Origin: JALYXV01 sp963733505
GTDB lineage: Bacteria; Actinomycetota; Acidimicrobiia; Acidimicrobiales; Palsa-688
NCBI GenBank assembly: GCA_963733505.1
Contig: CAVTDW010000001.1
Coordinates: 1 to 64,000, forward strand
Direction: 5' to 3'
DNA length: 64,000 nt
The position numbers were made by a program, and so were the translations under genes. The notes below the pieces were generated by a model. The model ran no database searches. It had not been told where the DNA came from and worked only from the letters and a program-made list of their open reading frames with translations. This document shows, in pieces, positions 9,534-18,058 of the stretch. Within the stretch, counting starts at the first letter, position 1, and the number at the start of each line of letters is the position of its first letter.

Positions 9534-10676
9534 GTGCCGCGTCTGGGATGGATCGCTGGGCTTGCCGTCGCAAGCGTCCTCGCGGCCTGCTCGGCGACGT
9601 CGAGCGGCACGGCTGCCGCGCCGGCCGCGCCCGCCGGGCCCGCGGCGACGCCGCGAGCAATCGCAGCGGCCCAGACCACGGCGGCCGCGCTCGGCGCACC
9701 CTCGCCGACCTCAGTCGCCTCAATCGCGACCTCGACCTCGACAGCGACAGCAGCAGGGCAACGAGGGCTGGCGGCGTCGCAGGCTCCCCCACCAGCGCCC
9801 CAACCGCCCTCGACTGCGACTGCGAGTACCGCCGATTCGACCGCGACTGGCCGCAGTACGACGACACCTCCGCCCGGCCCGTGCGGGGGAGTGACCTTGC
9901 CCAAGCCGGGCGGCGGCTTCTGGCAGTGCTCGTTCGATGACGAGTTCACCGGGACGACGCTGAACACCCGCAACTGGGTCGTCCAACAGACGGCGAATAG
10001 CGGTTACACCAACGGCACCGCTCCCGGCACCGTCTGCTACCTGAACAGCACCAACAACGTCTCGGTCACCGGCGGCTACCTCAACCTGACCGTCCGCAAG
10101 GAAGCCCACGCCTTCACCTGTCCCGATCCCGTCGGCAACTTCACCACGCAGTACAGCGGCGGGATGGTCTCGACCTACGGACTGTTCAGCCAGGCCTACG
10201 GACTCTTCGAGGTCAGCGCCAAGCTCCCGGCGGCGACGACAAAGGGCCTCCAGGAAACCCTGTGGCTGTGGCCGTCCAACGACATCAAATACGGCGCCTG
10301 GCCGGGCTCGGGCGAGATCGACTTCGGCGAGTTCTACAGCCAGTACCCCACGCTCGACGTCCCCTATATCCACTACAACGCCGCCCGACCGGACCCCAAC
10401 GTGACCGCATACAACTGCACGATCGCCAACGGGAACCAGTTTCACACCTATGGCGTCGAGTGGACCTCGTCGTCGATCACGATCCTCTACGACGGCAAGA
10501 CCTGCCTCGTCGACCACTGGCAACCCGCGGCGCCGCTCGTCGCGCCCCAGCCGTTCAACCAACCATTCCTGATCGCGCTCACGCAAGCGCTGGGGGTCGG
10601 AACCAACGCCTATGTCCCGAGCGTGACCCCGCTGCCGGCGACCACCCAGATCGATTGGGTCCGCATCTGGAAATAG
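9534..10676 (+). CDS. Secreted lipid-anchored glycoside hydrolase family 16 enzyme
   Basis: A 380-residue protein from GTG 9534. Residues 1-20 form a signal peptide ending in the lipobox VLAACS. About 100 residues of Ala/Pro/Thr-rich linker follow. The catalytic domain starts near residue 130 (CSFDDEFTGTTLNTRNW) and carries the GH16 active-site signature EIDFGE, preceded by WPGSG (nucleophile and acid/base glutamates in the E-x-D-x-x-E pattern). It ends with TQIDWVRIWK, as typical GH16 enzymes do. The family cleaves beta-1,3/1,4-glucans and related polysaccharides; the exact substrate cannot be read from the sequence. It stands alone between the helicase gene and the convergent holB. Confidence 0.92.
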   Translation: MPRLGWIAGLAVASVLAACSATSSGTAAAPAAPAGPAATPRAIAAAQTTAAALGAPSPTSVASIATSTSTATAAGQRGLAASQAPPPAPQPPSTATASTADSTATGRSTTTPPPGPCGGVTLPKPGGGFWQCSFDDEFTGTTLNTRNWVVQQTANSGYTNGTAPGTVCYLNSTNNVSVTGGYLNLTVRKEAHAFTCPDPVGNFTTQYSGGMVSTYGLFSQAYGLFEVSAKLPAATTKGLQETLWLWPSNDIKYGAWPGSGEIDFGEFYSQYPTLDVPYIHYNAARPDPNVTAYNCTIANGNQFHTYGVEWTSSSITILYDGKTCLVDHWQPAAPLVAPQPFNQPFLIALTQALGVGTNAYVPSVTPLPATTQIDWVRIWK

Positions 10677-10701
10677 CGGCCGGCACCCGCGGCCGAGACG
10701 C

Positions 10702-11799
10702 TCAGCCGAGTCGTGCGGGCTGGCGACCGAGCCTCACGAGCAGCGCCTGGAGTTGCAACAATTCGTTCGGGTTGTAGGCCAGGTTCTCGTACAGCTCCTG
10801 GATGAGGCGCACGGACTCGATGGCATCGGCCGCCACCGGGGATGGGCCGCCCGATGCCAGCCGGTCACGGTAAACGCCGGCGAGCGCAGCCAAACCGGCC
10901 CGGAGCTCGTCGGTGCGCTGCCGGCGGATCTCGCGGCGGTGGCGCTCCTCGAGTTCCTTGGCCCCGGTCTTGGCGGCTCGCTTGCCCGCCTTCCCGCCGG
11001 TGACCTCGTTGGCCCGGGCCAGGCGGGCGTCGAGTTCGGTTACCTCCGCCTCATGGCGCACCCGCAACGGGGCGACGCTGCGCTCCAAGTGGCCCACGAG
11101 CTCGCCGGCAATGGCCACAGCCGTGGCGCCGTTTCCGTCCAGTCGCCCCGGCACCGCCTGCCAGGCCCGGCGCCGCACCCCGAACTCGGCGTCGCCCGCC
11201 AGTAGCCGGGCCCGATCAAGTCGGCCGTCGACCGCGGCGGCCAGCTCCCGCGCCAGTCCCGCCTCGATCCCCTCCGCCTGCAAGGCGGCGGCGACCGCCT
11301 CGAGCGACAGGGGCCGGAACTCGATCACCACGCACCGACTGGCAATGGTGACCAGTTCCGGCGGAAGAAACTCGGCGGTGATCACGAACACGGTGCTCGG
11401 TGGTGGTTCCTCGATGGTCTTGAGCAGCGCCGGACCTGCCTCCTTCACCAGGTGGAAGTCGCTCAGCATCAGCACCTTCCGGTCGCCTTCGACCGGACTT
11501 CGGGCCGCGGCCGAGCCGATCCGCCGGGCCATGTCGATGGTGATCCACGGACCCTCCCGCTCGATGGCCACCAGGTCCGGGTGTATGCCGCCGAGCACGC
11601 GCCGGCAGATGTCGCACGTTCCGTCACCGCCCGCGGCGCACAGCAGAGACGCAGCGAAGCTGAGGGCGCTGGCCCGCTTGCCCGACCCGGGCGGGCCGAC
11701 GAGCAGGTAGGCGTGGACCGGGCGCACGGCGGCGGCCCGTAGGGACGAGACGGCAGAATCCTGGCCGATGACGTTGGCGAACAGTTGGGTATCCGGCAT
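10702..11799 (-). CDS. holB: DNA polymerase III delta' subunit
   Basis: A 365-residue clamp-loader AAA+ protein. The N terminus has FANVIGQDSAVSSL and Walker A (VGPPGSGKRASAL), followed by a small Cys cluster (LLC...TCDICRR) where delta' and gamma/tau proteins hold zinc. The partner-interface segment LLKTIEEPPPSTVFVI and the ASRCVVIEF 'SRC' motif (arginine finger) are present. The C-terminal half includes a Lys/Arg-rich helical segment and the collar domain (IQELYENLAYNPNELLQLQALL). It would act in the beta-clamp loader complex. It is at the end of the minus-strand cluster topA-mmcQ-tmk, though two secreted-protein genes separate it from tmk. Confidence 0.93.
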   Translation of the reverse strand: MPDTQLFANVIGQDSAVSSLRAAAVRPVHAYLLVGPPGSGKRASALSFAASLLCAAGGDGTCDICRRVLGGIHPDLVAIEREGPWITIDMARRIGSAAARSPVEGDRKVLMLSDFHLVKEAGPALLKTIEEPPPSTVFVITAEFLPPELVTIASRCVVIEFRPLSLEAVAAALQAEGIEAGLARELAAAVDGRLDRARLLAGDAEFGVRRRAWQAVPGRLDGNGATAVAIAGELVGHLERSVAPLRVRHEAEVTELDARLARANEVTGGKAGKRAAKTGAKELEERHRREIRRQRTDELRAGLAALAGVYRDRLASGGPSPVAADAIESVRLIQELYENLAYNPNELLQLQALLVRLGRQPARLG

Positions 11800-11852
11800 T
11801 CCCCTCCATTCAACCGCATTTGAAGGTCCCTGGGGAAAATGCCCCGCCGGAT

Positions 11853-12740
11853 TTAGTTTGGGGCGGTGTTGAGGGCTTGAATCTCGCCGACGGTAACTCG
11901 GAAGGTTGTAGTAAAGCTGCTCAATTCACCCAGGTCGCCGCCGCCGGGCGCACCACGAATCGTCCAGACCGTGTGGTAGACGGTGTGTGCGGTAATCGTG
12001 TACTTCTTGTCCAGCGTGTCGGCACTTGATTGGTGCCAGATCCAGCCGCAGTCGGGTGAGGGCGCGAGCACTGGTCGCTGCGGATTTTCCCTGAGCGCCA
12101 GTTGGTCGTCGTACGGCGTCCCCGGACCATTGCAGGTCGCGGTTGCCGAAGACCCGTCTCCCTTTGTCTGGTACGAGAACATGAGCCGTACCGGTGTTGC
12201 CACAACAGTCACGCTCACCGCGCCGGCAGTCGCGGATCCAGTCAATGGAACCCAGGCGGTCCGAGGAACCCAGGCCCAAGTCGGCATCTGCACGTACTGC
12301 CAGTGGTCGGGCGCCGGGCTCATCTGGACCGGCGGGGCGGGGAGACCGAGATGGCTGCGGGCCTCGACGAGCAGTTGGGCCGGGCTCACCGCTCGACCCG
12401 GTGGCAAGAATGTCAGCTTCGGGAGGCTGGCCAGGGTGAGGTCGCGATACCGGCAGATCTCGAACACCCAGGTACCGGGGGTATTCGGTGCGATCACCTG
12501 ACCGCTGCTGGTGACGCCACCCTGTGATCCCGACGGGTTCGCCGGGTCGCCCGCAGGCACGGGCGTGAACGTACAAGTCACGGGACCTTGTACTCCCCCA
12601 CCACCCCCGCTACTGGCCGGGCGAACCAGACCCAGACTGCGCCGTCTGATCAGTCCCGTTCCCGCTCGGGAGTGGGAGTGCATTCCCGTTGACCGGAATT
12701 GTCTCCGCAATCGCTGGGCCACGGCAGCAATAGCATGATC
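11853..12740 (-). CDS. Secreted protein of unknown function, N-terminus frame-broken
   Basis: The clean part (about 12600-11853) codes for a secreted-looking protein: a Gly-rich start, CTFTPVPAGDP, GTWVFEICRYRDL, PAQLLVEARSHLGLP, MSPAPDHWQYVQMPTW, then a beta-rich tail with CNGPGTPYDD and CGWIWHQSS and the end FRVTVGEIQALNTAPN. This matches a known style of actinobacterial exported proteins with a C-terminal Ig/PKD-like fold, but I cannot name a family with a function. A hydrophobic signal (LLSLMCIGAIMLLLPW) lies just upstream, near 12700-12750, in a different frame, so at least one frame change separates it from the rest. It follows a lipoprotein gene of similar condition. Export is likely; role unknown. 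Confidence 0.6.
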   Translation of the reverse strand, partial: DHAIAAVAQRLRRQFRSTGMHSHSRAGTGLIRRRSLGLVRPASSGGGGGVQGPVTCTFTPVPAGDPANPSGSQGGVTSSGQVIAPNTPGTWVFEICRYRDLTLASLPKLTFLPPGRAVSPAQLLVEARSHLGLPAPPVQMSPAPDHWQYVQMPTWAWVPRTAWVPLTGSATAGAVSVTVVATPVRLMFSYQTKGDGSSATATCNGPGTPYDDQLALRENPQRPVLAPSPDCGWIWHQSSADTLDKKYTITAHTVYHTVWTIRGAPGGGDLGELSSFTTTFRVTVGEIQALNTAPN

Positions 12741-12789
12741 GCACCAATGCACATAAGCGACAGCAAGAAATGTCAACCGACTGACGGGT

Positions 12790-13359
12790 GAGCATGCGTC
12801 CTCCGTCTTTCCCGATTTTAGGATCGTCGAATCGGACACAACCACTTACCATCGATTCTGTGTCATTTGAAATGATCGAGTGTATGCCCGACGTCAGGTT
12901 GCTCGACAGGCTTCTTTGTTCCGGCATCGACTTCAAATGAATGGTCAAACACACAGTCCATAACAACAGCCGAGTCACCAGCTTACCGAACGTAACCACC
13001 GGTGCAAGGTCTGTTGTTCCCACGTTGTAATGACCCATCAGGTTGAGCTGAGTGAGAGCCTTGCTGATCACCGATGTAGTTCGCTTGCCGGTATCGTGCT
13101 GTGCCAGGCGGGGATCGAGTGGTTTCACTGGAAAGTTATGTGCGACTGCGATGTAGTCGGCCCAACTTGCGCGGTAGGCGGCGAGGATGGCCGCCTTGGT
13201 TGGGTCCAGGGTTGTTGTGGTCACTCCTGCCGTGATCGAGGTCGACACTGCGGTCGAGGAGGAGGTGGCCTTGCCGCCTCCACCTCCGCCGCTGGTGCAG
13301 GCGGCAGCGGCTAGTGCCAGAGCCACGGACGCGGCGAGTTTTCGCCGACCCTCACCCAT
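12790..13359 (-). CDS. Small lipoprotein, frame-broken in its second half
   Basis: From ATG 13359 the protein begins MGEGRRKLAAS with a lipobox (AAAACTS), a Gly run and a Thr/Ser linker, then ILAAYRASWADYIAVAHNFP and SKALTQLNLMGHYN. It then changes frame near 12990 to CVFDHSFEVDAGTKKPVEQP and again near 12870 to VVSDSTILKSGKTEDACSP. Read together this is a conserved actinobacterial lipoprotein type of about 180 residues, similar in size and pattern to NTF2-like secreted proteins; that resemblance is weak. GC in the broken part is lower than in neighbours. It sits between tmk and holB, with no obvious replication role. Confidence 0.6.
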
Positions 13360-13396
13360 GCGCTGAGGATTTTGGCACAACGCTCATCAATCTTCT

Positions 13397-14014
13397 CTAT
13401 GCCGCGAAGAACGCCTTGACGATCTCGATCACCTCGGCCGACACCTGGTCGACGTCACCAGTACCGTCGATCACCCGCCACGTCTCCGGCCACGCCGCAG
13501 CCAACGCTCGGAACCCGGCCGCGACCCGCTGGTGGAACTCGTCACCAGCCGCCTCCAGCCGGTCGAGCCCGACTCCCGATGCCGCCAGCCGCTTCTGCGC
13601 CACCTCAGGGGGAACGTCGAGCAGGATCACCAGGTCAGGCCATAGACCCTCGCTGGCCCAGTCGGACAGGCGCCGTATGTCCGCCACATCGAGGCCCCGG
13701 CCGTACCCCTGGTACGCAAGTGACGAACCGGCATACCGGTCGGTGACCACGTCCCTTCCCGCCTCCAATGCCGGACGGATCACCGATGCCACATGCTGAG
13801 CCCGATCGGCGGCCAGCAGCAACGCCTCGGCCCGGACCCCGACCCCCTCCGCACCGCCTGCCCCCAGGACCAGTTCGCGAATGTGCTGGCCCAACTCGGT
13901 GCCGCCCGGCTCTCTGGTCAGCCGCGCGCCCAAGGCCGACGCCAGCCGGGCCGCCTGGGTCGACTTGCCCGACGCCTCACCGCCCTCGAACGCGATGAAT
14001 CGACCGATGCTCAC
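13397..14014 (-). CDS. tmk: Thymidylate kinase
   Basis: A 205-residue dTMP kinase, normal length for the family. P-loop FEGGEASGKSTQAARL lies at residues 9-24, the DRY-type motif TDRYAGSSLAYQGYGRGL at about 95-112, and the lid-side LLDVPPEVAQKRL at about 135-147. It converts dTMP to dTDP for DNA synthesis, in the cytoplasm. The LID lacks an obvious Arg-rich segment typical of the E. coli type, so the catalytic arginine is expected in the P-loop type, but here the P-loop has Ala-Ser instead. tmk next to holB is a common bacterial arrangement; here two secreted-protein genes lie between. Confidence 0.95.
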   Translation of the reverse strand: MSIGRFIAFEGGEASGKSTQAARLASALGARLTREPGGTELGQHIRELVLGAGGAEGVGVRAEALLLAADRAQHVASVIRPALEAGRDVVTDRYAGSSLAYQGYGRGLDVADIRRLSDWASEGLWPDLVILLDVPPEVAQKRLAASGVGLDRLEAAGDEFHQRVAAGFRALAAAWPETWRVIDGTGDVDQVSAEVIEIVKAFFAA

Positions 14015-14091
14015 ACCTCTGACGGCGGCGCCGGCGCCTCTGACACGAGCGTGAGGCTAACGGCAAGGGAAGCGAAATAGCTGATCCGGGT

Positions 14092-14424
14092 TCAGCCATC
14101 GAACCGGGCCACCAGCTTCTTCGGTGCCTTGCGGCGCCATGCCTCGGTCAGCAACTCCTGCACCAAGCCTGGCGAGGCGTCGGCCAGCGTGATGACGACA
14201 CACGCCAGCCGGGCACCCCAATAGAACGGTGCACAGACCTCGGGAAACTCGGCGACCGCGGCCTTCGTCTCGTCCTCGGCCACCATCACTCGGATGTGGG
14301 TGTCGTCGGGAACAGTGGCGAAGATCTTGCCCCCCACCCGGAACGAGTCCAGACCGTGGTGGTCCTCCACGACCGTCTCGGGCAGTGCCAGCGCCAACGC
14401 CCGAGCCTCGTCGAGGGTGGTCAT
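14092..14424 (-). CDS. MmcQ/YjbR family protein
   Basis: About 110 residues from ATG 14424 (a GTG at 14430 is possible). It starts TLDEARALALALPET and continues VEDHHGLDSFRVGGKIFATV, AEFPEVCAPFYWGARLACVVI and LLTEAWRRKAPKKL, the usual pattern of the YjbR/MmcQ double-wing DNA-binding-like fold. The molecular function of the family is not settled. It starts only a dozen bases after the topA stop on the same strand, so it is probably co-transcribed with topA. Confidence 0.9.
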   Translation of the reverse strand: MTTLDEARALALALPETVVEDHHGLDSFRVGGKIFATVPDDTHIRVMVAEDETKAAVAEFPEVCAPFYWGARLACVVITLADASPGLVQELLTEAWRRKAPKKLVARFDG

Positions 14425-14436
14425 CGACACTCGACC

Positions 14437-17243
14437 CTAAGGAGTGCCGGGGGCCTTCCTGGCGGAGGCCTTCTTGGCCCCGCCAGCGGGCTTCTTGGCA
14501 ACCGTCTTCTTCGCCGCTGCTTTCTTCACCGTTCCGGCCGTCTTCTTGGCCGCCGCCTTCTTCACCGGCGCCTTTTTCGCAGCCCCGACCTTGCGGGCCC
14601 GGGGTGGCCGCGGTGCCGCCTCTCGCCGGTTGGCCAGCAACTCGGCGGCCCGCTCGAGCGTGACGCCCTCCACGGTGTCGCCCTTGCGGAGCGACGCGTT
14701 GGTGATCCCGTCGGTCACGTAGGGCCCGAAACGGCCATCCTTCACCGACACCGGCTGTCCGCTCGCGGGATCGGCCCCGAGCTCGCGCAGCGCCGCCGAC
14801 GAGCGGGCCATCCGCCCCGGCTTGGGCTGGGCAAACATCGCCCGTGCCTCGTCCAGCGTGACCGTGAACAGCTGACCGTCGTTGTCCAGCGACCGTGAAT
14901 CGGCGCCTTTCTTCAGGTACGGCCCGTACCGCCCATGGGTCGCCACGACCTCCTCGCCATCCACATCGAGGCCGACGACACGGGGCAGCGACAGCAGCCG
15001 CAACGCCTCGTCCAGCGTGACGGTCTCCAGCGTCATGCCGTCGAGCAGCGACTGCGTCTTGGGCTTGACCGCCACCGCCACCGCCACCGCCGCCGCACCG
15101 CACCGGCACCAGCACCAGCACCCGCACCGTTGCCGTTCGCGCCCTCACTGGAACCATCACCGAGTTGCACGTATGGCCCGAACCGGCCCGCCCGGGCCAG
15201 CACCGCCAGCCCGCTGGCAGGATCGACACCGATGATCCGGTCGTTGGACCCCGCGCCGAGCAGCTCCTCGGCCTTCTCCAGGGTCAGTTCGTCGGGGGGC
15301 AGATCCTCCGGTACCTGGGCCCGGCTGTCGCCCGACTGGATGTAGGGCCCGTACTTGCCGACCCGGACCACGATCCCCGGGCCCACCGGGATCGAGTTGA
15401 CCTCCCGGGCGTCGATCTCGGCCAGCTGGTCATGCACCATCAGCTTCAGCCCGGCCTGGATCTCGCGCTGGTCGCTCTGGGCGTCACCGAAATAGAACTT
15501 TTGCAGCCACGGGATGGTCTCCTCGGACCCGTTGGCGATGCCGTCCAGGTCCTCCTCCATCTGAGCCGTGAACCCGTAGTCGACGAAGTGCGAGAAGTGC
15601 TGCTCCAGCAGGCCCACGACGGCGAACGCGATCCACGACGGGATCAACGCGGTGCCCTTCTTCCACACGTAACCCCGGGCCTGGATGTTTTCGATGATCG
15701 ACGCATAGGTCGAGGGCCGGCCCACCCCCATCTCCTCCAGCGCCTTCACCAGCGATGCCTCGGTGAAACGGGCGGGCGGCTGGGTGGCGTGTCCCCGGGC
15801 CGCCAACTCGGAGGCGGACAGGGCGTCGCCCACGACCAGCACCGGTAGTCGGACTTCCTGGTTGTCGAGCGCCGCGTCGGGGTCGTCGGACCCTTCCACA
15901 TACGCCCGCAGGAACCCGGGAAACTCGATCGTCTTCCCACTGGTCGCGAACTCGGCGTCCTCACCCGACGACGAGCGGGCACCCAACCTGACCTGCATGC
16001 TCTGGCCCCGGGCATCGGCCATCTGCGACGCCACCGTCCGCTTCCAGATCAGGTCGTACAGCCGGAACATGTCCCCCGACAATCGGGTCTGCTCCGGCGT
16101 CTGGAACGTCTCACCCGAGGGACGGATGGCCTCGTGGGCCTCCTGCGCGTTCTTGACCTTCTTGTCGTAGCGCCGGGGCTTGTCGGGGACATAGGCCGGC
16201 CCGTACAGCGACCGGGCCTGGGCCCGGGCGGCGTCGAGGGCCTGGTCCGACAGCGTCGTCGAGTCGGTCCGCATGTAGGTGATGTAGCCCTGTTCGTACA
16301 GGTCCTGGGCCACCCGCATGGTGCGCTGCGAGGGAAAGCGCAGCTTGCGGCCCGCCTCCTGTTGCAGGGTCGAGGTCATGAACGGCGGGTAGGGCGAGCG
16401 CCGGTACGGCTTCTCCTCGACGGAGCGCACCGAGAAATCGGCGCCGTCCAGCCGGGCCGCAACGCCGGTGGCGCCCGCCTCGTCCAGCACCAACACCGAA
16501 GCGCCGGTTACCCGCCCGTCCTCACCGAAATCCTTGCCCGTCGCCAGGCGACGGCCGTCGATGGAGACCAACGTGGCCCCGAAACGATCCCCCTTTTCCC
16601 CATCCTGGCGGATGAACTGCCCCTCGACGTCCCAGTAGGAGGCCGACGTGTGGCGGATTCGGGCCCGTTCCCGCTCGACCAGCAAACGGGTGGCGACCGA
16701 TTGCACCCGGCCCGCCGAGAGCCCGTTCATGACCTTTTTCCACAGGACGGCCGACACCTCGTAGCCGTACAGGCGGTCGAGGATGCGGCGGGCCTCCTGG
16801 GCGTCGACCAGGCGGCGATCGAGCTCGCGCCACTCCCGCACCGCCCGTTCGATGGCCGGGCGGGTGATCTCGTGGAAGACCATGCGCTTGACCGGGACCT
16901 GGGGGTTCAGCACCTCGAGCAGGTGCCAGGCGATCGACTCGCCCTCGCGGTCCTCGTCTGTTGCCAGGTAGACCTCGCTGGCTTCCTTGACGAGTCCTTT
17001 CAGCTTCCTTACCTGATCCTTCTTCTTCTTCGGGACCACGTAGAGGGGTTTGAAGCCGTTGTCGACGTCGACGCCGAGGCGGGCCCACTTCTCGGCCTTG
17101 TAGGCCTCGGGGATCTCGGCCGACCCGTTGGGCAGGTCGCGGATGTGGCCGATCGACGCCTCGACGAGGTAGTCGCGGCCGAGGAAGCCCGCGATGGTTT
17201 TCGCCTTGGCGGGAGATTCCACGATGACAAGCGGTTTGGGCAT
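14437..17243 (-). CDS. topA: DNA topoisomerase I, one frame change near 15060-15110
   Basis: Type IA topoisomerase of about 935 residues, from ATG 17243 (MPKPLVIVESPAKAKTI). The TOPRIM domain has the acidic ATDEDREGESIAWHL motif. The active-site region includes YITYMRTDST, where Tyr is the nucleophile. After residue 550 come repeated C-terminal domains with 'R-G-Y-G-P-Y-(I/V)' motifs (KYGPYIQSG, RFGPYVQLG, RYGPYLKKG, RFGPYVTDG). The protein ends in a Lys/Ala-rich tail (AKKAPVKKAAAKKTAG) as in other actinobacterial TopA. In a Gly/Ala-coding GC repeat near 15060-15110 the frame changes, and the last 215 residues continue in another frame. That place is prone to sequencing slips, so I treat the gene as intact but uncertain. 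It relaxes negative supercoils. Confidence 0.9.
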
Positions 17244-17316
17244 GAGTGGCAAGAGAGTGAGTCGCAGAGGGGGGCGGTGTCAACCCAGGAGGGTACGTCG
17301 CCTAGCATTTGCCGCC

Positions 17317-17940
17317 GTGCTCAGTCCGACCCACCTTCTGAACAGCTTCGGCGCGCTCGGCGTACTGGTGATCTTGTTCGCCGAAACAGGAATACTGCTC
17401 GGAATTGTACTGCCTGGCGACTCATTGCTCTTCACGGCCGGGCTCCTGTCGGCGACGACACGGCGCGGCGACGTGCACCTGAACCTTCCGGTGGTGCTCG
17501 TCGCGGCCATCGTCGGGGCGGTGGTGGGGGCCCAGACGGGGTACCTGCTGGGCCGTCATTTCGGTCCCCGGCTGTTCCGCCGGCCCGACTCGCGGCTGTT
17601 CAAGCAGGAGTACGTGGAGCGCACCCGGGTCTACCTGGAGAAGTACGGGCCGGCCAAGGCGGTGGTGCTGGCCCGTTTCGTACCCGTGGTGCGCACCCTC
17701 ATGAACCCCCTGGCGGGCGTGGCCGAGATCGACGGCCGGGTGTTCACCCTGGCCAACATCGTGGGCGGCGTGGCTTGGGGCGCCGGCGTGACCATCGCCG
17801 GGTACTTCCTCGGCAAGTCGATCCCGAACGTCGACCACTACCTGCTGCCGATCATCGCCCTGGTGGTGCTGATCTCGCTGATCCCCGTCTTCCTGGAGGT
17901 ACGAAAGGCCAGGGGGGAAAAGCGCAGCCGGGCGCGGTAA
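17317..17940 (+). CDS. DedA family membrane protein
   Basis: A 207-residue integral membrane protein. GTG 17317 is chosen since the upstream extension is Arg-rich and unlike the family. Features of DedA/SNARE-associated proteins: ETGILLGIVLPGDSLLFTAG near residues 22-41, the amphipathic GYLLGRHFGPRLF segment, and FVPVVRTLMNPLAGVAEI with the conserved Arg of the VTT domain. It has four to five hydrophobic segments and a basic C terminus (KARGEKRSRAR). Relatives act as lipid transporters or scramblases and support membrane potential; the substrate is unknown here. It is divergent from topA and convergent with hppA. Confidence 0.9.
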   Translation: MLSPTHLLNSFGALGVLVILFAETGILLGIVLPGDSLLFTAGLLSATTRRGDVHLNLPVVLVAAIVGAVVGAQTGYLLGRHFGPRLFRRPDSRLFKQEYVERTRVYLEKYGPAKAVVLARFVPVVRTLMNPLAGVAEIDGRVFTLANIVGGVAWGAGVTIAGYFLGKSIPNVDHYLLPIIALVVLISLIPVFLEVRKARGEKRSRAR

Positions 17941-17992
17941 GGGCTCCTTCGGGGCGGCCGGCGGCGGGGCCGCGGGATCGGGCCGGCCTGGG

Positions 17993-18044
17993 TCCTTTCA
18001 TAGCAGTACATGACCGCCACAGTGCATGTACTGCTAGGAAAGGA
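17993..18044. terminator. Long inverted repeat between convergent genes
   Basis: Arms 17993-18012 and 18025-18044 pair over 20 bases with one mismatch around a 12-base loop. It sits between dedA (plus) and hppA (minus), so a bidirectional terminator is likely. There is no U tract, which is common in actinobacteria. Confidence 0.75.
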
Positions 18045-18058
18045 GCGCCCGCGGGCGG

